Source: Sphagnum compactum
Taxonomy: Eukaryota > Bryophyta > Sphagnopsida > Sphagnales
Length of the DNA stretch: 64,000 nucleotides
Reading direction: 5' to 3'
Assembly (NCBI GenBank): GCA_965153455.1
Contig: OZ234493.1
Location: forward strand, 9,600,213-9,664,212
Shown here: positions 11,617 through 25,259 of the stretch, piece after piece
How positions within the stretch are numbered: the stretch's first letter is position 1
Layout of the letters: the number at the start of each line of letters is the position of its first letter
Program-made: the position numbers and the translations under genes
Notes under the pieces: model-generated
Databases searched by the model: none
What the model was told of the DNA's origin: nothing
Seen by the model: the letters and a program-made list of their open reading frames with translations, nothing else

Positions 11617-13996
11617 ATGGCAGGCAAGGGAGAGGGACCAGCAATTGGCATAGATTTAGGAACCACCTATAGTTGTGTGGGAGTATGGCAGCACGATCGT
11701 GTGGAAATCATCGCCAACGATCAGGGTAATCGTACTACTCCCAGCTATGTGGCATTCACGGACACGGAGCGGCTCATTGGCGACGCCGCGAAGAATCAAG
11801 TGGCCATGAACCCGACCAATACTGTCTTCGGTAATAATAATAATCTATTCGTCTCTACCGCTCTTGTTTTTCCAGTTTTCTTGAGGCTGCTGCGGTAGAA
11901 AGAAGTTTGATTGGTTTGCAGTCTGGTTTGTCATTGCATTGTTCGTTGGTTAGCATGTGGCGTCAGTGTGATTCATTTCGGGAATCGCACCTATTCTCGG
12001 TAAAGTGAAGAAGAAGTAGAATTGTGGAGTGTTTGATGCTTCGTGAGAATCCAAAATCTCTTTTTCCGTCTTTGCTTCTGCTTTATGTCTATCTCGAAAT
12101 GAGATATCTGTTGGATTAAAGATGTATTTGTTTGATTCTAGGTGAATCGGTTTAAGAAGGCTACGCATTCTTCGTTTCTCGGAAGTGTTCTCGCGAAGCT
12201 TTGTTATTTGTTTGGAGTTCACATGTTTGTGCTTTTTGCATGCAGATGCGAAGAGGTTGATCGGAAGGCGCTATACCGATGCGTCAGTACAGAGCGACAT
12301 TAAGCTATGGCCTTTTAAGGTCGTAGCAGGACCGGGGGACAAACCGATGATTTGTGTTCAGCACAAGGGAGAAGAGAAGCGATTTGCTGCTGAAGAAATC
12401 TCATCAATGGTTCTCATCAAGATGAAGGAAATTGCGGAAGCGTACCTTGGCATTACCATCAAGAACGCCGTCATCACTGTCCCTGCCTATTTCAACGACT
12501 CCCAGAGACAAGCCACTAAGGATGCGGGAGTCATCTCTGGCTTGAATGTGATGAGAATCATCAACGAGCCAACAGCAGCTGCCATCGCTTATGGTCTCGA
12601 CAAGAAGGCAACCAGCGTCGGGGAGAAAAATGTGTTGATCTTTGACCTTGGAGGTGGCACTTTTGATGTCTCCTTGCTTACTATCGAGGAAGGCATTTTC
12701 GAAGTGAAGGCAACAGCTGGTGACACGCATCTAGGAGGTGAAGATTTCGACAACAGGATGGTGAATCATTTCGTACAGGAGTTTAAAAGGAAATACAAGA
12801 AAGACATCACTGGCAATCCGAGAGCTCTTCGACGACTGAGGACTGCAGCAGAGAGGGCCAAACGCACTCTGTCATCCACAGCACAAACGACCATTGAAAT
12901 CGATTCCTTATATGAAGGCGTTGACTTCTACTCTACCATTACTCGTGCCAGATTTGAAGAGCTGAACATGGACATGTTCCGGAAGTGCATGGAGCCTGTG
13001 GAGAAATGCCTGAGGGATGCCAAGATGGACAAAAGCTCCATCCATGATGTTGTCTTGGTGGGAGGCTCTACTCGCATTCCCAAAGTGCAGCAGCTGCTTC
13101 AAGACTTCTTCAATGGGAAGGAGCTTTGTAAGAGCATCAATCCAGATGAAGCTGTTGCTTACGGTGCTGCAGTACAAGCTGCCATCCTCAGTGGTGAAGG
13201 AAACGAGAAGGTGCAAGATCTTTTATTGCTAGATGTGACTCCCTTGTCTCTAGGGCTTGAGACAGCAGGTGGAGTCATGACCACTCTCATACCCAGGAAC
13301 ACAACCATTCCGACAAAGAAGGAGCAAGTGTTTTCTACATACTCCGACAACCAACCTGGAGTGTTGATACAAGTGTTTGAGGGAGAGCGTTCCAGGACTC
13401 GTGACAACAACCTTCTTGGCAAGTTTGAGCTGTCTGGAATTCCTCCAGCTCCCCGGGGTGTTCCACAGATCACTGTCTGTTTTGACATCGATGCGAATGG
13501 CATTCTGAATGTCTCTGCAGAAGACAAGACCACAGGCCAGAAAAACAAGATCACCATTACCAATGACAAGGGAAGGTTAAGCAAAGATGAGATTGAGAAG
13601 ATGGTTCAGGAAGCAGAGAAGTACAAGAGTGAAGATGAGGATCACAGGAAGAAAATTGAATCCAAAAATGCATTGGAGAATTATGCATACAACATGCGGA
13701 ACACCATCAGGGATGAGAAGGTTGCTGGCAATCTTGATCCAGCTGATAAGAAGAAGATTGAAGATGCTATTGATGCTGCCATTCAGTGGCTGGATCAAAA
13801 CCAGCTGGCAGAAAGTGATGAATTTGATGATAAATTGAAGGAGCTTGAGAATACTTGCAATCCGATCATTGCTCGGATGTACCAAGGAGGAGCTGGAGCT
13901 GCAGGTGGGCCTTCTCCGTATGGCAATGTTGATGAAGATATGCCATCAAGTGGTGGTGGTGGTGGTGCTGGACCCAAGATAGAGGAGGTTGATTAG
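11617..13996 (+). CDS. HSP70: Cytosolic/nuclear HSP70 chaperone
   Basis: ATP-driven chaperone of the cytosol and nucleus. Exons are 11617-11830 and 12246-13996, with an intron of 415 bp splitting the Asp codon of VF|DAKRL, the usual plant HSC70 intron site. The product is 654 residues, the normal length. The three HSP70 signatures are present: IDLGTTYS (about 12-19), [12 protein letters not shown] (about 202-213) and [15 protein letters not shown] (about 340). The interdomain linker region [18 protein letters not shown] (about 395) and a Gly-rich tail ending EEVD follow; EEVD is the TPR-cochaperone anchor of cytosolic forms. There is no signal peptide, transit peptide or KDEL-type tail. The ATG at 11617 fits the family N-terminus ([17 protein letters not shown]). 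Two perfect heat-shock elements upstream argue for heat induction even though an intron is kept. Intergenic 3' DNA follows. Confidence 0.98.
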
Positions 13997-13999
13997 GTA

Positions 14000-16900
14000 A
14001 TCAACTTCCGAATGACATCCTGAGCACTTCTGAGTTCAAAAGAACAATGTAGATAATCTGTCCAGTAGCCCACCTGATTGATGATGAGACTATGTAATTG
14101 GAAATGTCTTCTAAACGATGTAACAGTAACATGTTCAAGCAATCATAGTATTGTCCACTGTTGGTTAAAACACGTTCATGATCCGGATGTGAACTGATGT
14201 GAATATTGCATTTTGTTTATCTTTTGTGCTTGAGCAAGATTGAGCTACCTTGCAATCATGCCCTAATCCAATGAAATTATGTAGTTGGATGAGGCCAGTG
14301 TTGCAAAAGTTGAGCAATATTGCAGCAGTGGTGGAGCAAGGTTACTGAACAGCAATCTTGCTTTGCTACATTCCTTGGTTTTGCTGCAAATGTGAAGTGT
14401 GATCTATCATGTGCATGTTTCCTCCTTGCCTCTTATCGATACTCATGTCTACTCAAGAGAGAGAGAGAAATAGGGGAACGGCTAGTGCATCTCTCAGATC
14501 CATCTCCAGAAACCAATAGGTTACTGCGTTACTGCTTACTGGGTGGCTGAACCTCATAACTCATGTTTTCTATATTCCATAACCTACAAGTTTAACCTTC
14601 CTGGACAATCAGTTATGTCCAGTAACCAACTGGAGCATACATGGTTATCCAACTGGAGCAAACTGGCCACCATGAATGGTTGAAGTACATGGCTGGTTAT
14701 CATGAAACTGCACCTTGACTATGTGCTCTCACCCGGTTACATAGTCCATACCAAGTAGGGGGTATAATTGATGAAGCTGCTCTACAAGTTGCTAATATGA
14801 AGACAACCTCGACTTAGTTCCAGAGACTGAAGGCAAAATGGTGAGAACACTGTTAACAATGATATTCCACCTGCTCATGATATTTATGAACTATGAGATG
14901 GATTATAGATTATATTGTACACCTTGTTTTAACTTCTAGCCTTAGATAAATCTTTTTCTTAAGACCAAAAATTAAAGATTTGTTGTCAATATGTTGATTA
15001 GGATAACTTGGATTATGGACTATTTAATAGGAAATAAGACCAAAGAGTTTTGGGCATATGTGCAAATCTTGCAATATCTACCAAGTGCTCAGGTCTGCTC
15101 ACAGTAATGACATATTTTGTGAAAATATGCCAAAATCTTTGGTATAGGAGAAGGGCTTAAGTACAAGCCCTTCTGCTGTGATTTTAGATCTGTGACCGCT
15201 GCCGGTAGGCCAAGGGAATAGGTCGAAAATCACTGAAGGGCCTGTACTCAGATCCCTTTCCTATGTAAAAGCAAAGCTGGGATTTTTTCACTTTTTGGAA
15301 ATGGTGATAGGCTGGCTGGTACGTTCCGCTGGTCAGAAGATCCCAGTACAGCCTGGCTGGTACCTTCCACCGCAGAAGATCTCGCTTGCTGAAAACGGGT
15401 TTCTTCATGAAGGTGAGGGAGCTGAAACTACAAAGGAAAAAATCCAGGCAGTGCTTTACTTCTTCGTCTAGGACACAACTATTAGTACACCAATTGATAG
15501 TGCCAGGATTCAAACCCTAAAAACTGGCAGGTATAAAGTATAAAATATCAACCAGTATGGAAATTGGTGTAAGCAGGTATATATGTATTATATGCCTGAT
15601 ATTATATCAGATCCCTACCAAGCTGGTATATGTATGAGGCTGATATTATCTGATGGGATACCAGCCTGGTAGGGTCCTTGATACCAATGTTGATACCCGA
15701 CAGAGGCTTACACACTGGTCTAATAACACTTGTATTTTCCAGTGTTGGGTGGTTCTCTGATTATGTTCTTCTCCGATTCTTTTTACGTTTTGATTTTGTT
15801 TTCAGGTTGTGACCTCTCTGAGAAGTACATGAAAAAGTAGAGACCCTCTCTTCGAGCAGTCCACGAGAGCAATAGCTACTTGCCAACAACAACTTGTCGA
15901 TCCAGTGACTTCCAGTCTGTTGTTATGTTCCTGAAAGAAAAAAGAACAAACAACCACTTTGAATCTCAACTCCTATTGCAATTTGCAGCATTGCTTCATG
16001 TTCACAGCCAACTTAAGAGTTTGAGTTTTAATGATCAGTTAGTTGTACTCAATGCTCATATATGAGTTGAACTTTTGTGAAAGTCAGAGAGAATTAGGCA
16101 ACTTTGATGGTAAATAGTTGACAAAATATTGTTTTGAATTGGGATGATGGATGCAACGACACGCACTTAAAGAAGTACTTATAGACATTGGTAGGTAAAG
16201 TTTGAACTTTCTTCAAATGTGTGTGTTATTGGCAGATGGGGCGGCCACTTGGTGCTAATTGAATTGATGGCCTGAAATAGTGTACCTATGCTGATCCACC
16301 CATGTTTGAAACCTTTGATCCATGCAAAGATAGCTAATTTTAAATTGCTCCAAACACCTGGATCTTGGGTTCACAAAACATAAGTCCTGCAATAATTTTC
16401 AATCTGCATCAAAGATGAAGCATTCAACACATTGGTAGGGACCAGAGACCAGGAAGATTATAAAGTTGCTAAGAAAACTCACCATATAAGCTACATAATC
16501 CTTGCCTGAAGGATGCATCTACTTATGTAACTCCTTAACATCATAACTAGCTCAGAAACTAGGGATTCAAATGATTTGGTATTCCACATACTAGAGTTAT
16601 CTGTAAAGTCTCCCTATTAGGGACCGAGAACGGCCAGTTTCAGCATAATGGCCCATCAAATGGGTAACTGGGAATGAAAATTTTACAACGCTGAATGATT
16701 GGGACACAAACTAGTTTTTCCACCAATTTGAGTGGTCAACTGAGTTTCATCCTGTCTTTCCTTTTTCCCGAGCGCCTCCCCTGCTGCTACATATGTTTTC
16801 ATTGCTCCTACCTGTACAACTACTATAATTAGTTTCAAACCTTGTGCATTAAATGCTGAGTTTCATCATTTCATACTGAGTTTTAATAAAGTCTCCTTAC

Positions 16901-17790
16901 TTTGTGCACACCACTGAAAGACGGTTTGTGTTGGTCAAGCTGACCTCTTCCAAACCTAACTACCTCACTCATTCCTGCCATCCACCTACATGAAAAAGCA
17001 AATTAACATGTGCCTTTTCATGTCCATGTTATTTATTCCAAAATAAATTAATAACATACCTTTTTCAAACCTATTTTCTTAACCCATTTTTCCTATGCAA
17101 TTTACACGGCATGAAAAGGCACAATAATGATGAACTATTGGGGAATTGTGTGGAAATATAAGAGGAAAAAAAAAGAAAGAGAAGAAAGGGGGAGGGGAGG
17201 GATTTTTATATATGTTTTGATATTTGCCCTGTGAGCAAGAACATTACACTTCTAAGGAATTAAAAAATGTCGTGTATAAAGCAAATAAAGTAATTTGAAA
17301 TGAAAATATGTTTTTAACTAAATCAAATTAATGTAAATATCAATGGACCTAGTTTTTTTTTTGGTTGTGAAAATTTCTTTATTATGAAAAAAATTCGAGA
17401 AAAAAATATGGAAAAAATGTTTTTTAAACGTAAAATCAGGGCTTTTTCTTTTAAGTTTTGTAATCTAGGTGATGTAGCAATCATCCACAAGAGGACTTGG
17501 GAAAATTCGGCTTTGTGGGTATTAATGTTCTTAACCCATACGGGGCCCTTGAAATGGAAATGTTCAAGGTAAGACTCCCCATATTGGTAAATATGATTGT
17601 AAGCCCCCTATACCTACATCTCCCTATACCCTTGCCCCTTGGTGTAGGGAGCTTACAACTATGTGGCCTTCAATTTGAAGGGAGCTTACATTATGCTTTT
17701 GCAATCAAAGTTGAAAAGCCCACCATAGCTGCAACCTTGGAGGGACTCTTGACATAAGTGCAAGTACCAGAAATTTTTTCACTTGCAAAA
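14000..17790. other. HSP70 3' flank and intergenic DNA, no further gene seen
   Basis: The first few hundred bases are probably the HSP70 3' UTR. A repeat-like stretch at about 15540-15720 has inverted GGTATATGTAT/ACCAGCCTGGTA-type words around TGATATTATATC, possibly a small element related to 2380-2560. The short ORFs, including one of 109 codons on the minus strand at 15184-15513, have no recognisable domain. A purine run occurs at about 17160-17200. Confidence 0.45.
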
Positions 17791-17799
17791 TTTTGTCCA

Positions 17800-18000
17800 A
17801 TAAGAAGTTTCAATTGCAAAATGAAGCGATTTATTGAAATTTTCAATCACCACAATTTGAGAGCAAAAGAAAAGAAAAAAATTCAGATTTCTATATTTGG
17901 TTCAAGTAGGTAGCCAAATTTATAGAATTATTTATTTAATTTCATAAAATTTTAATAAAAAATTTGGCTAAATCTTCCTATGGTTAATTGCCATTTTGAT
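17800..18000 (-). repeat. Dispersed GATTTAGCCAAAT repeat, inverted copy
   Basis: The reverse complement contains GATTTAGCCAAAT, then GGCTACCTACTTGAACC and CTCAAATTGTGG. These appear in the same order at 40796-40920. It is one of at least four copies of a non-coding family in the window. Confidence 0.55.
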
Positions 18001-18016
18001 TACATAATAAATTTGA

Positions 18017-18033
18017 CCCCCCCCCCCCCCCCC
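18017..18033. repeat. Poly-C run of 17
   Basis: An uninterrupted run of 17 cytosines in AT-rich DNA. A second run of the same length is at 41847-41863. Length may be affected by sequencing error. Confidence 0.8.
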
Positions 18034-18675
18034 TAGGCCTAGCTGAAAGTTGAGCCATGTTATACACCCTTCTATAGGCTACCACAGGAAGACATTGATG
18101 ATCCTTTTTGAGCAATCACTGACTTGGTTCACACTACACACTGGGGTTGCCAAGAAGGGCTTTGTAGACTAGGCTACTACTCATCTCATAAGACCTAATA
18201 ATGTGAAAAAAAAAGACACCCAACTCATGATATGCCCCTCATGTTTGCTAATCCCCAATGTTGTACATCATACATCATATAAGGTGCCTATATATATACA
18301 CATATATATTACTTAGTGGGACTACACTACATGCATCTCACATTATGATTTATTATAGCTTTGAGTTGAGTTGCCTCCATAGTGCATCTTCTCTTGTTCC
18401 CTTCCTGGGTGTTTTTCCTTTATTTATTTATTTACTTTTTTTTTTTTATCACGTCCTATCCAATTTTTTATTTTTGATATAAATGTTTTTTTTTTTTCAA
18501 ACAACCATATGGTATGTGGTGTTGGGTGTCTCTAGTCTTTACCCTAAATAATGTATGTTGGAGGTTGAGCTGATCAAAATTGAATTATTGCCTTGTGTGA
18601 TGTTGTTATGTGATAAAGGCATGTTTGAACATTTGAATCAGTGTTTTTTTCAAAGGAATTATTTAATGTAAGCCT

Positions 18676-18945
18676 AAGTGATGATCATCCATAGGAAGAT
18701 GAAGAAAATTTGGCAATCATCATCATGAAGATTTAGCCAAATTGAGCTATAACCTAGATTTGAATCATAAATTTTTTAATCAAACTTCCATACTTATTAT
18801 TACACACCAAAAATCAAATAAGTATAAATATGCCTATTTTTGCTCTTTTTTCCCCACTTCTAGCAATGGAAACCTTGCAAATTTGTTTCATTTCATATTT
18901 TCTATAAAATCATTTTTTGTGAAATTTTCCCAATAAAAACACGGT
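18676..18945 (+). repeat. Dispersed GATTTAGCCAAAT repeat, copy 2
   Basis: GATGATCATCC, GAAGATTTAGCCAAATT.AGCTATAA and TTTTTTCCCCACTTCTAGCAA follow the same order as at 40480-40680 (ATCATC...GAAGATTTAGCCAAATC.GGCTATAA...CTCACTTCTGGCAA). No coding content is seen. Confidence 0.55.
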
Positions 18946-18949
18946 TGGT

Positions 18950-21430
18950 TTGAACTCATGTTGGATGAGTCCAAGTTTTCAACTAGGTTTAGGTCTAGGT
19001 TCCGTTTTAAAAACTCAACTTATCAATTCTAAGTGTGGGAAAATCCAACACAAGACTTGCATTGTGACAAACAATATCTCTATAACCCATCATGGGTCCG
19101 ACTTTGGAAAACTAGGGTCAAATAGATCCAGACTAAGACCTAGCCCGTGGATTTTAAGGGTTTTAATACCCAAGGTTCGGGTGTTAGGTATAGGTAGGGA
19201 TTAGGGTCCCAAGTTTATAGGGATTCGAGGAATATGAAGTTATCTTGAACAAGGAAGTCGAGAAATATGAAATCAATGTGTGAAAGATACAAATGGCTTG
19301 ACAACAATGATGAATGAGGTCCTTCATTGGTCTCATGAATGCATTTGATGTGTGTTTTGTTTCTAGAAACATTTTTTTCATTTCTTTTGTCATGATCTTT
19401 GTGCAAACAAACAAATTTCAACTATCCATCTTCCATATCATGAATTCACATGTTACAAAACTTTGTGTTTTATCAGTTCAAGTGATTTTTCTCTTTTTAA
19501 TTAGTATGTTAACCTTTCTCAAGTTTCTTCTTCCCTTGGTGCTTTTAGTGAGGTTTGTTAGTTGTCATCATTTTTGTGTTTTTAAAAATTTGTGCAAAGT
19601 TTTTTCAAATATCCTTCCATGGTTTATTTATTTATTTATAATGTCAACATTGACATATGGCTTTTCTTTCTTTCTTTTATCACAAATGTAGCTTTGAGAG
19701 TTTAAAATTTGGCATTTCTCTTCAAGGTGTGCTTAAGTCTAAGTTCAACGTCTTCATTTTTTGTCTTGTCACAAGTTTTTGTGAATTGAGTCATTAAAAA
19801 TTGTCATTTAAAGGTTTTGGATGTTGGAGTATTCTTGAATGATTTCCATTGTTTATTTAAGCTCCTTTGAGTTTTTACATCTATTGCATTGGAAGTGCTA
19901 TTTTTGTTGATTTTCACTAAGATTTTGAATTTGTGAAATTGTTGCACCTTTGTTCAAAAGAAGTTACAATTCTTACCATTTGGTTAGTGAACATCCTTCA
20001 GGATTTTATTTGTGCTTCTCTTCTTTCCACATCATGCATGATTTTCAAGTATTGTCATCTACATTGAAGGTGCATCTTGGTAAAACCCCCATAAAACTTG
20101 ATGTTTAATTTTGGCCTCATGATAGGTTCCACAAAATTATGCATGATATATCAATGTTGACAATGAAAATGCTAATTATGAGCCTCAAGAGATGATAGAA
20201 ACATGTAATAATTTTTTTGCACCCAAAATGGCTCGAGGAAAAGAAATTAATTTTAGAAAACATAAAGAAAATTGAACTTGCCAAAAATGGAACTTGGATT
20301 TTTTCTAAAGAAAAAAGTTATACTTATTTCAAGAGCTAAATGGATATTAGTTTGATGGTCACATGAAACGGTACTCAAAATCCATGTCTTGGAATTGGAA
20401 ATATGAAATTATAATGATGCATTTGCATTTTATGGAAAAGGGGTATATTTTCCATCAAATATTTTAAAATCTTGTTTTAGTTTTCTTTTTTTATTTTCTT
20501 GGAAACAGTGGACCAAAGAGAAGTTTTCAATGACATTAATCAATTGTTGAAAATTCAATGTTGATCATGGATGGAGAATGCATGTTTTTCAATGTGTGTT
20601 TGTTTATTTGGAGTGTGTACACATTTCATAGCAATCACCCAAAAAGATTGCAACTATAACACAAAAGGATGTTATAGTCAATTCACAAGCTTTTTCTTTC
20701 ACTTTTAAAAACCTTGAAACTTGGATTTGGTTTTAAACTAAACCTTGGAATAAATAGGTTTTTAATTTTTGAAAAAATAAAAAATCTTGAAACTAACATG
20801 TCATCCATCTAATAAAAACACTCATGACAACAAATCACAACTTTAAAAAAAATTCAATTTGATTGCGATTTCAGTAAAACCCCTCTGGTTGTTGAAGCGA
20901 CATGTCTCTTTTGACTAATTCAATTAACTAAAATGATTCTCAATTTGTAATGAATTCAAATTGAGATTTGTAAAATGATTAGATTTAAACACGTTATATT
21001 ATGACATGCCTATAGGCTTGTCCAAGGTATTAATTTTAATTATTTGAAATGACATTAGAAAAAAACAATAACTTGTGGAACATTTTTGAATTACATGTAT
21101 TAAAACAATATGAATGTGTCAAGGCTTTGGGATGGGACTAAAACAAAGTAATATTCATAGGCACTCCTATTAATTCACTACACAAGATAAACAATGCAAA
21201 TGGTTATTGCAAACGAAAATCAAATTGCGTCACATCTTGCCTTAGCCTCACCTTCTATTCTATAATGTACTTTTGCATTGTTTGTACAGATTGAATTGAA
21301 ATAGTTGAATTTTTGAAAGTTCCAAAATGGACTTCCAAAATTGGGATACATAATGTCATTGTGTCACGGACACCGGACATCTAAAGAAATTTTTAAAAAA
21401 AATCTAAGGATTATATGTTTAGAATTTTTT
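18950..21430. other. AT-rich intergenic DNA, no gene seen
   Basis: No coding region can be supported. The longest frame (125 codons, 19314-19691, plus) is dominated by Phe/Leu/Ser/Val from T-rich sequence and has no recognisable domain. Confidence 0.5.
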
Positions 21431-21444
21431 TTAAAAATATGATG

Positions 21445-21715
21445 GGTAGAAGCTTTTATAAGGATAGTTGATATAAGCTTCTAGAAGATTAATTAGTGAA
21501 TTCTTTTGAAGGATTAGTTGGTAGAAACTTTTATAATATTAGATGATGAAAACTTCTTAAAAAATTAGTTGGTGAAAACTTCCAGAGGATTAATTAGTGG
21601 AACTTTTTGAAAAATTAGATGACAAATTGTTTTAGAAATATTAGTTGGAAACCTTATAAGCTTAGTTGAGGATATTTATAAAAAGATTAATAGACGAAAA
21701 CTTTTATAAGTGTAG
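21445..21715. repeat. Degenerate tandem repeat of about 27 bp
   Basis: About ten diverged units of the type GATTAGTTGGTGAAAACTTT-TATAA run head to tail up to the start of the hAT-like coding remnant. Unit length varies around 25-29 bp. The last unit reads into the hAT frame as RLIDENFYK. Confidence 0.6.
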
Positions 21716-23310
21716 ATGTAAAAAATTACAATCCAAACATGTGACTATTGGCTTATTTGAAGCAACAAAAACAACAAGGCAAGCCTTGGCCAAAAATTTG
21801 ACAAAATTGTTAAACAAGTATGGTTTAAGGAAAAAACATATTGTTTATGTCAAAGATGAAGGATTTAATCTCAATGTAATGACTAGTGTGTTGAAGTCTA
21901 TTGTAATTATGAATATTTTGGGTTAGAAGAGAGCTTGCAAGGTACTTGTTTTGAACATGCATTTTCAAAAGCATGTCAATATGGCATTCCAGAAAAAAAT
22001 TATAGAAAATTGAAATATGTTTTTATCAAGTCTGCCCAAACAGATTTGCAAAAATGTTTAGCTTAAAAAGTTTGAGAATGGTAGACATCAATGGAATAAG
22101 GCTTGTCTTGAAATTGGAATTTGACCCAAAAAATTAAACACTCCAGTCAAACAAGGTAGTTTTTTCAAACTCATTATTATTTCAACTCTTTAGAGTTTTT
22201 GTGGTTAAAAATTTGATAGGATAATTAATCAAATTGTTTTTTTGGTGGTAGGTTTGATAGTAAAATCATTATGTTTCAAGAAGCTTTACAATTCTGATTT
22301 GCCATTGTGTTTTGTTACCAGAAATAAATTGTTGTGAGAATCATTGGTTGAGTGCCTCCACCTCTAATATGGCAAATTTATCAAACTATTGTTGATTGTC
22401 TTTCCCTAGTTGTTTATGCATGTGTTCTTAATCAGTCACGTGGACATTGGCTTCTTAATGATGTTTTACACTCTGCCATTTCCATGAGTTTGAAACTTTA
22501 AAAAATAAAATCAAGTTCTATCTTCATTTGAAAGCCTAATGGATGATGATTCAATTTGTTAATGATGAGTTATTTTTGCTAGCTTTTAACAATAAAAAAT
22601 AGGTTATCAATGTGTTGGATTTTTTCCTCTCCTTCTTAAAGGTTTATGGTAAGAGGAAAACCCATAATATGATTTCTTTAATGTTAGATCCTAGGTATAA
22701 TAACCTTCATATAATATCTTCATTTGTTGGAACGGAATAAGGTGTTGCTTTTGTTGAAGAATATGATAGGAAATCCTTATATCCTATGTTGGTCGAATGT
22801 CATGAGCATTTACATCCTTTGATGAAATCAAAGACGAATTCTGCTGATCGAAATATTTTTATCAGGATTATAGTTCGGCTATATTTGAGTAGGTTGTAAG
22901 CACAAGTGAACTAGTATAAGAACTTGTCAAGAGGGAGCTTCTGATTTTTAGGAGGTATCAATTGAATGTTAAAGACATCAAATGTCCTCTTCAATGGTGG
23001 TAAAAACATGAGGCAATGTTTCCTATGGTTAGATTTTTAATTCAACAAATTTTGGGGATTGTTGGATTACAAATAGAAACAGAAAGGATCTTTTCTTTGG
23101 TTGGAATTCTTCCTAATATTAAAAGATGCCATTTGCAAACAAAAAATTTAGAGAACTGATTTTTGTCAATAAAAATTAGCCTAATGATTTTAGAATAAAA
23201 TGTAAATCTCCATATAATTTATTAGAATCCCTTGAAAGGGATATGTACTTACAAAAGGAGTTTAAAAAGTTTGAAGGGGAATTTGAAAGGGATGAAGTTA
23301 TTGAAGTGTA
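21690..23310 (+). pseudogene. Broken hAT-superfamily transposase
   Basis: The 5' part reads HVTIGLFEATKTTRQALAKN, then YVKDEGFNLNVM, and in the next frame CFEHAFSKACQYG and IKSAQTDLQK. This is the order seen in plant BED-type hAT transposases. The 3' part (about 22984-23140) gives PLQWW, a stop, then KHEAMFPMVRFLIQQILGI and ETERIFSLVGIL, the hAT C-terminal dimerisation domain. Several stops and frameshifts break the gene and the N-terminal BED finger is not recognisable. No terminal inverted repeats were identified. It is dead but clearly assignable. Confidence 0.85.
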
Positions 23311-23319
23311 AAAGTTCAA

Positions 23320-25050
23320 TAATAAATTGATGGTTATTTTAGAATTTTTTAAAGCATTGTTTATAATGTTTTCATTGTTAAAAAAACTCAAATCAATAAT
23401 TATTTAATTTTAATTTTAATTTCTAAAAAATAATTTCTAATTAAAAAAACTCGGTTTGTGAAAATCGGCAAAGGAAAAACGATTGTTCTCAGATTTTTGA
23501 GAACTGGCATTGCGCAAACCAGTTTACTTTTTTTAAAACAAATGTTGTTGTAAAAAAATTAAATTTTTTAAGGAAAACCATATCCAGTGGGTATCATACT
23601 TTGTGAAAACCAAACCTGACAGATATCATAAAATTATAATATTTGCCCGACATTAGTCAAAATGACCATCCCCCTTGGTCGATGTGCACAATTCAGTCAA
23701 ATTGGACCTTTTGAAAAGTCACGTTTTCTTGGAGTGTAAACATAACAAAAATTTTATTATTATTTTTTATAAACATTACATGTTGAAAATTTCAGAATAA
23801 ATACATAAAATTCGAGGGAAAAAAGAACGTCTTGAGGTTTGTTTTCCATTTAATTGGCATAATTCAATATTGAAAACCTTGTTGAAAACTGGTTATTATT
23901 TCTAACAAGGTTTTCAACTAGAAACAAAAGAATAAATATATCTTTCCAATGGCCTCTTTTAAAAAACCACAAATTTTGCCACCAATCATTTTCTATTATA
24001 TCTTTCCTTCCAATTATATTCATATTCACCTCCAAGTTCTAGTATTGCTAGCTCAAGTATTGATAGAAATGTGGAGTTGTCGAAATTGTGGATCAACCTT
24101 TAAATAACTAAAAAATGACATTATTCATTGTTTATTAATGGAACATGCGTTCCTTTCTTCCGATGAGCTGAGTTTGTTATATGCATGTAATCTAATTAAT
24201 GAAAGGTAAAACTAGATGGTTGTATGTGAAGTTTATGGTATGAACAATGGGATGAAAAGAGATGATGAATGGCAACATAAACCTTAAAATTTGAGTGATT
24301 TGAAGTTTTTTTAAAACACTTTGGGAAATTTCGGAGTGGGAAACAAAGTATATATTTGAATGTCCTTGTATAAAAAAGGAAGGATCATGTTTATGCCTAC
24401 TTCTTAAGAGTTGGAAGGATGTTAGTCCAACATGTAGGCATACAACACTCGAAGATTTTTGGCTTTGGACTTGAACACAATTCCTTGCATGAAAGATTCA
24501 TTCATTAGTTGAAAAAGCCTTCTATTAATCACATGCGAGCCTTCCACCACTCGAATTTAATGGTCTTTTGTGTTTTAAGGTTGGTGAAAACTTTGCTACC
24601 ATGGGCCTCCCCTAATTTATTTAGCTTACACCTTTGGACTACAACTCTAATAGCCCTAGGGAGCAAACTTTCCCTATACATAACATCTTACATGTAGAGA
24701 TATTGAGTATAAATATTCAAGGTTCAACTCAATATCTATACATTTGTAAATATCTCGGCATTTGTGTTGTAAAATAATTTCTTGGGTATATTCACAACTT
24801 CACAAAGCACATCTTGATTAAAAAAATTGAGAAAAAAAAAAACACAACACACAAAAACAAAAGAAAATACAATCTCTACAAAAGTAGATCTCATTTCCTT
24901 TGTGCACCTTGTGTTTGTGCATCTATTGGATCATTGGATCATGCCATGACTGACAAACCATCATGCCTAGACAAGTTTGGTGTGGTCAAAGGTCATGGAT
25001 GTATCTCCAATAATGGGGGGAAATTTAATTTTTTTTTAAAAATGACATCA
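23320..25050. other. AT-rich intergenic DNA, no gene seen
   Basis: No supportable coding region, RNA gene or bounded repeat. Frames are short and made of AT-biased residues. Confidence 0.5.
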
Positions 25051-25059
25051 AGTCAAAAA

Positions 25060-25250
25060 AATCATTTATGTACGATGCAAAATGAAATGAAACAAATCAT
25101 CAATTATTGTGAAGCATTCCGAAATATTTCTCAATATATTTGGAAGGCACCTTATACCCATGAATATCACTCCTAGAATAGGAAAGAAGAGCCATCTCTT
25201 ATAGGTGTAAGATCACTCCCACTCTCAAGGAGTATGTACAAGAACCTCCC
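25060..25250 (+). repeat. Fold-back repeat family, truncated copy
   Basis: The order ATATTTGGA.GGCA...CCATGAATATC.CTCCTAGAATAGG then GTAAGATCACTCCCACTCTCAAGGAGT matches 45677-45820 inside the FSH gene. Here one hairpin arm is largely missing. Confidence 0.5.
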
Positions 25251-25259
25251 CCACTTATA

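Noticed and set aside
12185-12245. Upstream extension of the HSP70 second exon as a separate start
   Set aside because: The frame is open into the intron by chance. The splice at GCAG|AT restores VFDAKRL, and the true start with IDLGTTYS is in exon 1.
15184-15513. 109-codon minus-strand ORF
   Set aside because: No recognisable domain or plausible splice partners, and it borders repeat-like DNA. Chance ORF.
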